This document shows, one piece after another, positions 24,895 to 34,652 of a stretch of DNA of 64,000 nt; position 1 is the stretch's first letter, and each line of letters begins with the position of its first letter. Under the pieces are notes generated by a model. That model was given only the letters and a program-made list of their open reading frames with translations. It was not told the DNA's origin and searched no databases. Where the stretch lies: assembly GCF_004320525.1 (NCBI RefSeq), contig NZ_SIHX01000001.1, positions 788,251 to 852,250 on the forward strand. The letters run 5' to 3'. Source of the stretch: Arthrobacter sp. S39 (GTDB taxonomy: Bacteria; Actinomycetota; Actinomycetes; Actinomycetales; Micrococcaceae). The translations under genes and the position numbers were made by a program.

Positions 24895-27210
24895 TTAGTG
24901 CACGACCACGCGGACGCGGTCGAGATTTTGCAGCGGTGTACTTGTTCCTGAGGTTCCGTTGCGGTCAGCTGTGGTGTTCAGGCTGATGACGTATTCTCCC
25001 GGGATGGCGAAGGTCATTTGCCGGCTGAGGGTGACCTTTTCATTGGGACTGGCGAGCACGGTCGCCGGTTCATTGATTGCGGGGACGCCTTGGCGCTCGA
25101 TGGTCCAGTTGTACTGGACGATTTTGCCTGTTGTGGGAGGCATCTCAATTGTTGCGGAGATGTTGACCGGCTGGAGCAGACCAGCCTCAGCCCGTTCCCC
25201 GCCGTTTGCTGAAAGGTGAATCACCGGCTGGAGGCCCTTTCGGTCGACTGCACCGATCGGTTGGACAATCTGATTCATGGTGTCGATAGTGTAGTTTGAG
25301 GAGGGCTTGGGCGTGATGCCCTTTTCGGCCCAGTCAACAAGGTCGAGGACCATCTGATTGAAAATACCTTGCACCAGGCCGGTATTCGAATGGCCGCCGT
25401 TTTCCTGGAAATAGACGCGGAACATCTCGTCGGCCTTGCGCTTGCCCAGGGACTTCTGGACTTGCTGTTGGTAGAACCCCGCAACGTAGGGGTAGGAATT
25501 CGCATCGGCCAGATTTTCCATGACCATGACCTTGGTCTTGATATTTCCGGTTTCCGTTATCCCGCCCATGGCCCCGGCACTGCTGAGGGGCACGAATTGG
25601 ACGTCCCGTTGGGGATATATCGGTTTCCCGGTGTTGTCCTTGTACTGGTTGTAGGCGGGGTTGCCGTTGTTCAAAATGGAGTGGCGGGGGTAGTACACCT
25701 GCGAGAGGAAGTACCGGTTGTTGATACGGATTTTGTCGCCCACGTCCAAGGCATCAAGAAGAACTTTGCTGTTTGGTGTGGTGGCGGACAGGACATTGGT
25801 GTTCACTGGCAGCGCCAACGTGCCTGTTGTCGTGTCCAGAGTGCCCGTCAAGGTGAAGACCGGGTTGGAGGGATCTGAGTTGTCGATGGTCCGGGTGGTG
25901 CCGGCGGCGTCATAGACGTAGTACTGCAGATGGGAAGCGCCAATGGATCCGAGTGCTGGAACCGTTGCCGGATCGAATTTGAGCGCGGTGGGGACGCCCT
26001 GCGCATCGCGGACAACGTCGGTAACGGTGGCAAACCCATCCACCTTGGCGGCTTTAAGGTAGTTGGGTGGATTGGCGCCCGCGTAGCCGGGCTTGGCCCA
26101 GAAGTCGTCTTCGTACGTTGGATCCACCACGCGGATATTTTGCCCGCCTGGTCCGAATACTAGGCTGGGACCAGCGACCCCTGGGAAGGGCCCGACGGCT
26201 GAGCCGACGGTGGCATCACCGACAGGGATTTCGCCTCCCGTCGGAAGATCCAGGGTCAAGGCCGTCCCCAAGCCCGCGCGTGGAAAGCCGCCTTGGAGAA
26301 GCTCGTCGAGTACGGAGCGTTGCTCGGTGTCCAGTCCCTCGTAGATGCTGCGGCCACTACCGACTTCAGCGGCTTGACGAACCTCTGAACGCTTGTCCAG
26401 AGGGACTGCCAGTGCATAAAGGGCCTGCCACTGGAACGAGTGCACGATCAGACCGGTTGTAGCGATAACGCACGGTATTACTCCAGCCCATACCCCGGTC
26501 GTGCCCTCGGCAGCACCCAATGCCTGCGCCGATCCGCCGCTTTGCCCCCAAAGATAGCTGTTGATGGGACTACTGTTCCCGTAGAGCTGATTGGCATAAT
26601 TTTTAGCCAGCTTCGTCGCTGCCGCGTTCACGCGATAGCCCCCGTTCGGGTTCCCCGGATTGACTCTCACGGTGAAGGCCCCGCTGGAGAAAGCGAACCC
26701 GAGATCTACCTCGTTAAGGTCAAGGGGGCCGGTGCCGGGAATCGGATAGGTCTGCTGGAAGGAACGGTTCTGCCAAAATTCCTTGGCCGGGAATCGCCAC
26801 GTGATGTCGTGCTGGTTAAGAGTCGCGCTATTGCGTACGCCCGGAGGTAGCGTGGCCCGGGTGTTCGTGGCGGGAAAGTGGCCCTTCACTTCGGTGTATG
26901 GGATAACCCGGCCTGTGGCGTCTGTATACACCAGTTGCTGACTGCTATCGATCACCAATGTGTTTTCGTTGTAGTCGGGATCGATGCAGGTTCCGTCTAC
27001 CCCGAGGGGTGGCTCAGTGTCCCCGACGGGACTTGTGCTCAGGTAGTGGCAGGCTTCCGGCGCCGCTGAGACTGGGGCCGCGGTGAGCAAACCGCCTCCG
27101 ATGGCAACAGCCCCAATTGCGGCCGTGAGTCGCAGCAACTTGGACTTTGTGGCGAACTGCCGGGCAAATGCTTGTGGACCTACCGGCCTGACTGAATTAG
27201 GAAATGACAT
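24895..27210 (-). CDS. Secreted alpha/beta-hydrolase with C-terminal beta domain (paralog 2)
   Basis: A 771-residue exported protein with a long basic N-region and a signal peptide ending near residue 50 (AAPVSAAPEAC). The nucleophile elbow is G-Q-S-G-G (Ser224), a candidate acid lies in MENLADANSYP and the base in ENGGHSNTG. About 180 residues longer than paralog 1, it has an insertion (roughly 330-520) with Thr/Gly-rich segments. The C-terminal 100 residues form a PKD/Ig-like beta domain (QYNWTIERQG) and end in the shared NLDRVRVVV motif. Its promoter carries an operator-like palindrome at 27263-27279. It is probably an extracellular esterase or lactonase acting on a bulky glycoside; substrate unknown. 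Confidence 0.75.
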   Translation of the reverse strand: MSFPNSVRPVGPQAFARQFATKSKLLRLTAAIGAVAIGGGLLTAAPVSAAPEACHYLSTSPVGDTEPPLGVDGTCIDPDYNENTLVIDSSQQLVYTDATGRVIPYTEVKGHFPATNTRATLPPGVRNSATLNQHDITWRFPAKEFWQNRSFQQTYPIPGTGPLDLNEVDLGFAFSSGAFTVRVNPGNPNGGYRVNAAATKLAKNYANQLYGNSSPINSYLWGQSGGSAQALGAAEGTTGVWAGVIPCVIATTGLIVHSFQWQALYALAVPLDKRSEVRQAAEVGSGRSIYEGLDTEQRSVLDELLQGGFPRAGLGTALTLDLPTGGEIPVGDATVGSAVGPFPGVAGPSLVFGPGGQNIRVVDPTYEDDFWAKPGYAGANPPNYLKAAKVDGFATVTDVVRDAQGVPTALKFDPATVPALGSIGASHLQYYVYDAAGTTRTIDNSDPSNPVFTLTGTLDTTTGTLALPVNTNVLSATTPNSKVLLDALDVGDKIRINNRYFLSQVYYPRHSILNNGNPAYNQYKDNTGKPIYPQRDVQFVPLSSAGAMGGITETGNIKTKVMVMENLADANSYPYVAGFYQQQVQKSLGKRKADEMFRVYFQENGGHSNTGLVQGIFNQMVLDLVDWAEKGITPKPSSNYTIDTMNQIVQPIGAVDRKGLQPVIHLSANGGERAEAGLLQPVNISATIEMPPTTGKIVQYNWTIERQGVPAINEPATVLASPNEKVTLSRQMTFAIPGEYVISLNTTADRNGTSGTSTPLQNLDRVRVVVH

Positions 27211-27253
27211 GGCACCTCGTTGTCCCTTGTTTACGCGCCCCCACGCTCATTAA

Positions 27254-27279
27254 TTTTATTAATTGGAAAGATCTTCCAA
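27254..27279. promoter_or_regulatory. Composite IclR-type operator, copy D, before secreted hydrolase 2
   Basis: TTGGAA-N5-TTCCAA lies at 27263-27279. Read on the minus strand, TGGAA-N5-TTCC-N7 continues to about 27254, but the third block is AAAA instead of GGAA. It overlaps a plausible -35/-10 region (TAAAAT on the minus strand). The remainder of 27211-27574 shows no gene. Confidence 0.62.
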
Positions 27280-27574
27280 ATGCCATTTTATCTACAAGGT
27301 AGACCGTCGACAATGGATATCGGTCTTCCTCTTGATCCGAGGCACCAAAAGCAGGCGGCCCGGGAACGGGGGAGTGGCCTTCTGCCAGTTGGCTGGGCGC
27401 GCACGAGGGCTGGTCCTGCGCCGATACGAACGGAAGCGAACGCCCTTGATCGCAGCAGCAACGGCTCAAGCGCGTTGCCCTGCTGGGATCAAAGGAGCCG
27501 GCTTGGGCGGCGTCATGTCAAAAGGTTGAGGTTCAGCCTTCGTTGTAAGCCTGTCCGTCCTGGCGGCGGGTACG

Positions 27575-28819
27575 TTATCGACGCCTTTCGAGTGACACTG
27601 TTCGTTCATGCTCAGCCAGCATCCAGATGGTTGCCCGCTCATGGGGCGTGTTGTTGGGTTGATGCAGCGTTAGGGCCAGCCCTCCATCGTGGGGCCTGAA
27701 AATCATGCCGTGCCCCCCATCCTCGGACCACAAAGCGTCTTGCTCCTGTATCCATGGGCCCTCGAGATTCCCCGATGTGGAGTGGGCGATGCCCATTGCG
27801 TAACCATGCTCCCCGAAGCTTGACCACAACATCATCAAGTGCCCATTGTCCAAACGGAAAAGAGATGGTCCGTCGGTGACGTGAGCGGGAAAGATGAAAC
27901 TGGGGGGGAGGCCTTGCATGGGCCTTGACCAATCAGCGTCCGATGCACTGAACAGGAACACCGGTGCGCCCTCCGGGCACCTTAAGTCAGCACTGAGACG
28001 CTGCGCGTACATTGCCCCGTCATGGATTTGAGTCCATTCGTGACAGTAGACGATCCAAGGCTGACCACTATCAAGGAAAAAAGTTCCATCAAGGCACTGC
28101 CATTTATGCGGCGTAACCGGGCCATCACTCCATGGCTCAAATGGGCCGAGAGGGTGGTCCGCTATAAGAACTTGTGTTCCCCGATGGCCGTTCAGGGCAG
28201 TGAACGTGGCGAACATGTACCAGTGGTCTTGGTATTCATGGACCTCAGGTGCCCAGTACATGCCCCGACTCCAAAAAGCCGAAGGCGGCCGGAATGCTGC
28301 AAAGGGACCTTCCCAGTAGACCAGGTCACCGCTTCGATAGGTGTCAAAGCCCGTGCCGGCACCGGACCACACGTTCTTGTCCGTACTTCCGTAAAGGTAG
28401 TAGGTGGAGGTTGTGCTGTCGCTGAGGATGAATGGATCCCTTATCTGGATCTCATCCAAGGTCATTTCCTTGCGTACCGGAACGGGAAGGAAGACACCTT
28501 CTTCACCTGGGGTGCCAAAACTTTCGGCTACCAACTTTTCAGTCGCAACCTGGAGCATGTCATCTATAGCTGACGCAGGAATCCTGCCGTTCGTCAGCTG
28601 CCCAAGTTCAATCAGCGGACGGCCCAGACCCAGGCCCAGCTGCAAGGCTTCGAGGCCATGCTGTGCCAGCAGTTCCACGAACAGTGGGGCGCCGACCGGA
28701 TGAACGAGCCATTCTCCCATCGCGTTTTGACCGGTCAAGGTGCTGTTCGTAGTTCTCAATGTGCCTTGGTCCTTCGTTGGGGAAGCCGGGAAGTCCGGAG
28801 CCCGGAGATCTAAAGTCAC
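27575..28819 (-). CDS. GH43-like glycoside hydrolase with N-terminal helical domain
   Basis: A 414-residue protein. Residues about 115-414 form a GH43-type five-bladed propeller with IQIRDPFIL (candidate base Asp128), MYWAPEVHEYQDHWYMF, LDGTFFLDSG (Asp244) and TDGPSLFRLDNGHLMMLWSS. Where GH43 enzymes usually have the acid Glu in an EGP motif, this reads TDGP, so the acid position needs care. Residues about 25-100 are a short helical module (MGEWLVHPVGAPLFVELLAQ) like the small tails found on actinobacterial GH3 and GH78 enzymes. Its GTG start overlaps the GH78 stop (GTGA), so it is coupled to the rhamnosidase. An arabinosidase or xylosidase-like role is likely. Confidence 0.8.
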   Translation of the reverse strand: MTLDLRAPDFPASPTKDQGTLRTTNSTLTGQNAMGEWLVHPVGAPLFVELLAQHGLEALQLGLGLGRPLIELGQLTNGRIPASAIDDMLQVATEKLVAESFGTPGEEGVFLPVPVRKEMTLDEIQIRDPFILSDSTTSTYYLYGSTDKNVWSGAGTGFDTYRSGDLVYWEGPFAAFRPPSAFWSRGMYWAPEVHEYQDHWYMFATFTALNGHRGTQVLIADHPLGPFEPWSDGPVTPHKWQCLDGTFFLDSGQPWIVYCHEWTQIHDGAMYAQRLSADLRCPEGAPVFLFSASDADWSRPMQGLPPSFIFPAHVTDGPSLFRLDNGHLMMLWSSFGEHGYAMGIAHSTSGNLEGPWIQEQDALWSEDGGHGMIFRPHDGGLALTLHQPNNTPHERATIWMLAEHERTVSLERRR

Positions 28820-31788
28820 TGGGCGAATAGATCGGTGGGATTCGTTGGCGCGTGAGATGAGAGGGCAGGCGGGGCTTCATCAAATTCCAAGCTGTGGAAG
28901 CCCCCGGAGAGCTTGGTCCCGGCGGCTGTCCCGATTCCGATCGTGGCGGAGGCGCCCCATGGAACCGTGACATCCAGGTGCCAGGTGCCGGCCTCCCGCG
29001 TCCAGCTGAGAGCTGCTTGCCCGCGTGGCGTCACGTGTGAAAATGCTCCCCTCGTTATCCGGGGATCGACTGCCGGTGCGATGGTGAATTCTTCCCACCC
29101 TGGCGTGGTGGACCGAATGCCTCCAACTTTTTGCTGAACCCAGGCTGCCGCGCTGCCCAGGAAGTAGTGGTTGTGTGACCTCGCTGAGGTGTCCCATGAT
29201 TCAAGTAGCGTAGTCTCGCCGGCTGCGCGCCAGACTCCCCAGCCTGGCCTAGTGTTTTGAGTGGCAACGCTGACCGCAATATCATCCCGACCCCCGTTCG
29301 AAAGCACGGGAAGCAGGTACTTTGCCCCAACCGCACCGCAGTCCAGGTGCCGTGCTGTCCGTTCAAGGATATCGGTGGAGAGTGAGCGAAAGACGGTAGC
29401 CCGGTGTTGCTGCGGCACGGCGCCGAAGGCCAGGGGCAGCACGTTCATAGTCTGGCGGTATCCAGACGCCGTATTGCCGTAAAAACCGAGCTCTTCGTTG
29501 AAGAAGGACTGATGGTAAGCGGCTCCTACTTGTGAGGATTGTTCGCTGAATCGCGCCGCAATCCCATGCTCGCCCAGCGCCGTCGAAATGTCGGCTGCTG
29601 TCGATAGGACCTTCATCAGCATCATGGTGGCAGTTGGCGCAGATCCCTCGGGGGCACGTTCATGACCCGGGGCGAGCCAGTCTCCGTAGCTGGGATGCCG
29701 CCAAATGCCCTGCTCGGACAGGGCGTACATGGCGTCCGCGTACCTGATCACCATCTCGTGGTGTCGTTCCAGCAGCTTGAGGTCGCCGTATTCCCAGTAA
29801 AGGTTCCAAGGTATGAGAACAGCGGAGGCGCTCCACGCCGGATCCGGGGCACGTCCCCAGCCTGGAGTGGGAACGATGTTTGACACGACCCCGGCGTCGT
29901 CCTGGGCATCGGCGTGGTCATCGAGCCATTTGCCGAAGGTTGTTTTCAAGTCGAACTGGTGGATCAGGGCTTCGGCCGCCAGGTGGGCGTCTGCTGTCCA
30001 ACCGTTCTTTTCGTAAACGGGAGTGTCCGTCGGGATGCCGTGCAGGTTGTTCAGGAAGGTCTTGCCCAAGGCTCGGTCAAGCCAAGAAAGCGTTTCTTCA
30101 TTGCATTCAAAGGTGCCCACGCTCGGTACATCGGTGTGCATGGGAATCGCAACGATGTCGTGCACGGTCACTGGTCCATCGGCCTCGATCGACACGTATC
30201 GGAACCCCTTGTAGCTGAACTTCGGTTCCCAGTAGATACGGTCCGCAGCGGTGTCAAAAAGCAGGCGGTCGGTCTGTATTGGGCCAGCTGCGAGTATGTT
30301 CTCGCAAAATACTGCTCCCTTGTCATCAAGAGTTTCCCCGTACTTCACCCAGACTTCCGTCGGGCCTGGAACACTGAGCGTGCATCGGATCCGACCGGCT
30401 ACCATGTCAGCGAAGTCGTATACCTCGGCCGTTCCTGCGGAGTGCATTGAGACTGCCGATTTTGGTGATCCCAGTGTGACGGGAGGTAGGGCTGCCGGGC
30501 GCAGGGTGCCGGTTGGCGGGTGGACCAGCACAGCGGGTTCCCAAGTGGGTTTCCTGTCCGTTTCCATCTGCCAAACTTCTCCGGAATAGAGGAGCTCACT
30601 CACCACCGGTCCTGTTGACGCTTCCCAGTGCGAACCTGAGGAAATAACCCGCCGCTGTCCTTCTTGGTCTACGTACTCCAACTGTGCGATTGCCATGGGT
30701 TCTCGAGACCACGGTGCTATGTGCCAGCCCCAGATGCTTGCACCCCGCGCGGAGAAGAAGCCACGTCCCAACTCCACTACGAGGGTGTTCTCTCCGGCTT
30801 TCAGATCGGCGGTGACGTCATAGGTTCTATAAAGAACCGTTTTCGTGAAGTCTGTCGTTGCGGGTTCTAGTTCATTGCCAAGAGATCTGCCATTAATGCT
30901 GAAGGAGCCGTAGCCAATCCCAACCGCATAAAGACGGGCTGTAGTTACCCCTGCCGGGGTGATAAAGCTGGTTCTCAGTACGGGGTTTGGGGCGGGGAGC
31001 GTTTCCACAGCCAAGGTCCGGACTCCGGGCACTAGGACGCCGTCCACCGTTGCTTGACCCAGCACCGGGAGGGGCGTTACGCCGTCATCATCAGGAAGAC
31101 CCGGCGCTGCTGTGGCTCGACGCCAGCCAAGCCGTCCCCGCACGCATGCGATCGACAATGTGTACGTACCGGGAGGAGCCGGGGGGCTGACTTCCAGATA
31201 GCACATGAACCGCGCCCAGATGTTCCAGCTTCCGTCCACCTCCCGCTGAGCGACGACGTCACCTGCGCTGTTCCGCAGCTGCATGCGGGCAATGACATCG
31301 GAGGGAATGTCACCGTCCAGGTCGACGCTGACGGCCGCCACAGGACCTGTTGCTTGAAATGACTGATCCAGGGTGCTCCCCGGTCCCATCCAGTCGACCG
31401 TGTCCGAATGAATCGATGCGATGACACGCGTTTCCCTGGGCGTCCAACGCGACACCCACTTGGCCTGCCAGTCCGAATCGACAAGCAGCGGCGTTTCCCA
31501 ATAGGCCCACGCGCTCCACGGAGACCAGTGCCCATCCGTATCGGCAATGCGGACCATCCACTTATAGCTCGCCCGGCTCCGCAGCACCAGATCAACGCGC
31601 AGTTTCGGCGCTCTTGAGACCACGGTTCCCGAATCGCCGACAATGGCCCCCGTTTCGTCCATGACGACGATTCTGAGTTGCTCTTGACCTGAAGCTGGAG
31701 CCCATGAGAGCAGTGGAACCTCCCCCACTCCCAGAGGAAAAACGTCCCCGTCCGTTCGCAGGTCCTGAGGAGGGGAAAGTGGTATCAA
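28816..31788 (-). CDS. GH78 alpha-L-rhamnosidase 1
   Basis: A 990-residue GH78 enzyme without a signal peptide. Domains in order are an N-terminal Fn3-like module (1-105), the Bac_rhamnosid N and beta-sandwich domains (about 150-550), the (alpha/alpha)6 catalytic barrel (about 560-880) and a C-terminal beta domain. The general acid is predicted near residue 592 in TDTPVYEKNGWTADA and the base near 861 in GETTLLESWD. The start is TTG, supported by CCGGAGA about 7 bases upstream. It is divergent from the GH3 gene across an operator-like site and is translationally coupled to the GH43-like gene. It should remove terminal rhamnose from a plant glycoside. Confidence 0.93.
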   Translation of the reverse strand: MIPLSPPQDLRTDGDVFPLGVGEVPLLSWAPASGQEQLRIVVMDETGAIVGDSGTVVSRAPKLRVDLVLRSRASYKWMVRIADTDGHWSPWSAWAYWETPLLVDSDWQAKWVSRWTPRETRVIASIHSDTVDWMGPGSTLDQSFQATGPVAAVSVDLDGDIPSDVIARMQLRNSAGDVVAQREVDGSWNIWARFMCYLEVSPPAPPGTYTLSIACVRGRLGWRRATAAPGLPDDDGVTPLPVLGQATVDGVLVPGVRTLAVETLPAPNPVLRTSFITPAGVTTARLYAVGIGYGSFSINGRSLGNELEPATTDFTKTVLYRTYDVTADLKAGENTLVVELGRGFFSARGASIWGWHIAPWSREPMAIAQLEYVDQEGQRRVISSGSHWEASTGPVVSELLYSGEVWQMETDRKPTWEPAVLVHPPTGTLRPAALPPVTLGSPKSAVSMHSAGTAEVYDFADMVAGRIRCTLSVPGPTEVWVKYGETLDDKGAVFCENILAAGPIQTDRLLFDTAADRIYWEPKFSYKGFRYVSIEADGPVTVHDIVAIPMHTDVPSVGTFECNEETLSWLDRALGKTFLNNLHGIPTDTPVYEKNGWTADAHLAAEALIHQFDLKTTFGKWLDDHADAQDDAGVVSNIVPTPGWGRAPDPAWSASAVLIPWNLYWEYGDLKLLERHHEMVIRYADAMYALSEQGIWRHPSYGDWLAPGHERAPEGSAPTATMMLMKVLSTAADISTALGEHGIAARFSEQSSQVGAAYHQSFFNEELGFYGNTASGYRQTMNVLPLAFGAVPQQHRATVFRSLSTDILERTARHLDCGAVGAKYLLPVLSNGGRDDIAVSVATQNTRPGWGVWRAAGETTLLESWDTSARSHNHYFLGSAAAWVQQKVGGIRSTTPGWEEFTIAPAVDPRITRGAFSHVTPRGQAALSWTREAGTWHLDVTVPWGASATIGIGTAAGTKLSGGFHSLEFDEAPPALSSHAPTNPTDLFAQ

Positions 31789-31871
31789 GGAAAATCTCCG
31801 GAATCTTGAGACGATTTGGAAGGGGCACCTCGCTGCTTCTGCGGCCGGCGACTAGACCCATCAGCATTGGC

Positions 31872-31888
31872 GTTCCACTTATTGAAAC
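31872..31888. promoter_or_regulatory. IclR-type operator, copy E, between GH78-1 and GH3
   Basis: GTTCCACTTATTGAAAC at 31872-31888 has the TTCC-N7-GAAA layout seen elsewhere in the island. It sits in the 337-bp divergent region 31789-32125, which otherwise shows no gene. Confidence 0.65.
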
Positions 31889-32125
31889 GTTATTGCGATA
31901 GTTGTTGCATTCAGCCTAGGATTAGGGAACCGGTTCGTCAATAAGTCTTCCCAACGTTGTGAGACGTTCCGACGCTGCCACACGTCGTTGCCCGTGTGCT
32001 GCGTGCAGTGTGAACTCGAAGTCCGGCGCCCTGTCGTCCGGCGCGGCGGTACGCCCGCCGTTCCAGCCCTCAGTGGCGGAAGCGCGCCTTCCGAGTACAA
32101 CCACTGGTAAATGAAGGACTCAGGT

Positions 32126-34594
32126 ATGAACATGAGCACAAACGTGACGAGACCATGGATGGACAAGCGGTTAACCGCAGGCGAACGCGCCGACCTGCTC
32201 TTGGACAAGCTGAGCCTTGACGAGAAGATGGCCCAGGTCTCCTGCTACTTTCCGACCGACATAACGCAGACGGGCGACTTCTCGGAGCGTTTCCCGTTCG
32301 GCATCGGTGAAGTATCGTGCCTCGAGGCCCGATCCGCCCTCACACGAGACGAGGTAACGGCGTTCCAGCGGACAGTTCAGGCGGAAGCCATGGCAGGTTC
32401 CGGGCACGGGATCCCTGCAATCTTCCACATGGAAGGACTCTGTGGCGCGTACATTCCGGGAGCGACGGCATTCCCCTCCGGGCTTGGACGCGCAGCGAGC
32501 TTTGACGTCGATCTGGAGTACGCCGTGGGGCAGATCGTGGGGAAGCAGGAACGGGCCCTTGGCATAACGCATACCTTGGCGCCCGTGCTGGATGTCTCCC
32601 GCGACCCGCGGATGGGACGGCAGGGTGAGACCTACGGCGAAGACCCAAGCCTCGCAGCCGCTCTCGGTGTCGCCTGCACCCTGGGGTTGCAGGGCGAGGA
32701 CGCAGCTGGCCGGCGCACAGAAGCGGTGGCAAAGCACTTCCTCGGCTCGCACCACACCGAAGGCGGCATCCACGGAGCCCACTGCAATGTCCCTGATCGC
32801 CTGCTCGTGGAGGTGTACGGCAAACCCTTCCAGGCAGCGATTACCGTCGGAGGGCTGCGGGGCGTGATGCCTTCCTACAACTCCGTCGGCGGCGAGCCCA
32901 TGTCCGCCTCCGTCCGGTTGCTGAAGACCCTGCTTCGGGAACAGATGGGTTTCGACGGCTTGTTGGTCTCTGACTACGGCGCAGTGGGGAACCTGCACAC
33001 CGTCCAGCACGTAGCGCAGTCCCCAGCCCATGCCGGTCTGGCCGCCCTGCGCGCGGGAATGGATGTCGAGCTCCACGTGCCGCAGGGCTTCGGGCGAGAA
33101 CTGCAGGAGTGGTTCGCAGACGGACGCGCCGATGTGGCCCTCCTCGACCGGGCGGTCCGCGAGGTGCTGACCGCAAAGTTCCGGATGGGACTCTTCGAAC
33201 ACCCCTTCGCCCCCGACCCGGCTGAGCGAGAGTCCGCATTCCAGTCGTCCACCGACAGGGAAGTCGCTGTGCAGTCAGCCAGGGAGTCCCTTGTCCTGTT
33301 GAGCAATGATGGCGGGCTGCCTTTGCGGCCGGATGTGCGAACACTCGCGGTTATCGGCTGCCATGCAGCGACAGCCCGGTACTTCTTCGGCGGCTACACC
33401 CACTACTCCATGGCGGAGGGAAAACTCGCCGCAAACTCCTCAATGGCCGGCCTCACCACAAGCAGCGAAAACCATCAGACCGTGACCAACACCGTTCCAG
33501 GCACCACCATTGAGGCCTCCGACGGCCCCGCCTTCGAGGAACTGCTGCAGCACCAGCAGCCCGGCATCCGGAGCCTGCTCGAGGAACTCCGCATCCGGAT
33601 GCCCGAAACGGAAGTGAGCTGGGCCTACGGCTACCCAATCGCCGGCGACGACGACTCCGGACATAACGAAGCGATCGCCCTCGCCGAGAAGGCCGACGTC
33701 GTGCTCCTAACACTCGGAGGAAAACACGGCACGGCCTCCATCGCCTCGATGGGTGAAGGCATTGATGCGACGGACATCAACCTGCCGCCCTGCCAGGACA
33801 ATCTGATCGTCAAGCTCGCTAGTTTGGGCAAGCCGATGATAGGCGTGCATCTGGATGGCCGACCGGTGTCCAGCGACGCTGCAGACACCCATCTGGCCGC
33901 CCTCCTCGAGGCATGGAGCCCGGCCGAAGGCGGTGCCGAAGCCATCGTCGACGTCCTCACCGGCGCCCATGATCCCAGCGGCCGACTGCCGGTGAGCATA
34001 GCTCATAACGCTGGCCAGGTCCCTGTCTACTACAACCACCCACATGGGTCGGCCTGGCACCAAGGCTCCAGTATCGGATTTTCCGACTACGTCGATGCAC
34101 CGCACACCCCGCGGTATCCGTTCGGGCATGGGCTGTCCTACACCACCTTCGACTACGCCGATCTGACCCTGTCGAAACATGAGGTCGGAAGGGGCGATAC
34201 GGTCGACATTTCCCTCACAGTGACAAACAGCGGTGACCGGGCCGGGACCGAGGTCGTACAGCTCTACATCAGCGACCGGTTCGCCGTGGTTTCGAGGCCC
34301 GTTCTGGAGCTCGCCGGCTTCCGCCGGCTCGAACTCGAGCCGGGGCAGACTGCTCAGGTCGAATTCCATCTCGATATCAGCCAACTGGCCTTCCTCGACG
34401 ACAACATGCGCTGGCGGGTTGAAGCCGGAGAAGTGGACATCATGGTGGGAAGCTCCTCGAACGACCTACGGCTTACCGAGACCCTTTCCGTCACCTCGGA
34501 CGCTCTCATAGACGGACGGACCCGGGAATTTTACGCCCGGTCTCACGAGCGGCGCTTGGAACGGCCAAGTGCCGCACATCGAATCACCACTTAG
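32126..34594 (+). CDS. GH3 beta-glucosidase/beta-xylosidase-type glycoside hydrolase
   Basis: An 822-residue cytosolic GH3 enzyme. The N-terminal TIM barrel has DVSRDPRMGRQGETYGEDP and AKHFLGSHHTEGG, with the nucleophile Asp near residue 281 in LLVSDYGAVGN. The alpha/beta sandwich follows, and the C-terminal Fn3-like domain carries GHGLSYTTFDY and GTEVVQLYISD. I chose the ATG at 32126 because AAGGACT lies before it; an upstream in-frame ATG at 32111 is possible. It is divergent from a rhamnosidase gene and 58 bp before a GH43-like gene. It probably removes beta-glucose or beta-xylose once rhamnose is gone. Confidence 0.92.
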   Translation: MNMSTNVTRPWMDKRLTAGERADLLLDKLSLDEKMAQVSCYFPTDITQTGDFSERFPFGIGEVSCLEARSALTRDEVTAFQRTVQAEAMAGSGHGIPAIFHMEGLCGAYIPGATAFPSGLGRAASFDVDLEYAVGQIVGKQERALGITHTLAPVLDVSRDPRMGRQGETYGEDPSLAAALGVACTLGLQGEDAAGRRTEAVAKHFLGSHHTEGGIHGAHCNVPDRLLVEVYGKPFQAAITVGGLRGVMPSYNSVGGEPMSASVRLLKTLLREQMGFDGLLVSDYGAVGNLHTVQHVAQSPAHAGLAALRAGMDVELHVPQGFGRELQEWFADGRADVALLDRAVREVLTAKFRMGLFEHPFAPDPAERESAFQSSTDREVAVQSARESLVLLSNDGGLPLRPDVRTLAVIGCHAATARYFFGGYTHYSMAEGKLAANSSMAGLTTSSENHQTVTNTVPGTTIEASDGPAFEELLQHQQPGIRSLLEELRIRMPETEVSWAYGYPIAGDDDSGHNEAIALAEKADVVLLTLGGKHGTASIASMGEGIDATDINLPPCQDNLIVKLASLGKPMIGVHLDGRPVSSDAADTHLAALLEAWSPAEGGAEAIVDVLTGAHDPSGRLPVSIAHNAGQVPVYYNHPHGSAWHQGSSIGFSDYVDAPHTPRYPFGHGLSYTTFDYADLTLSKHEVGRGDTVDISLTVTNSGDRAGTEVVQLYISDRFAVVSRPVLELAGFRRLELEPGQTAQVEFHLDISQLAFLDDNMRWRVEAGEVDIMVGSSSNDLRLTETLSVTSDALIDGRTREFYARSHERRLERPSAAHRITT

Positions 34595-34652
34595 GCCACG
34601 CCACCTCCTTTAGCAACTCTTTGGGCCCAGGAAAACAACGGAAAGAGTATCG

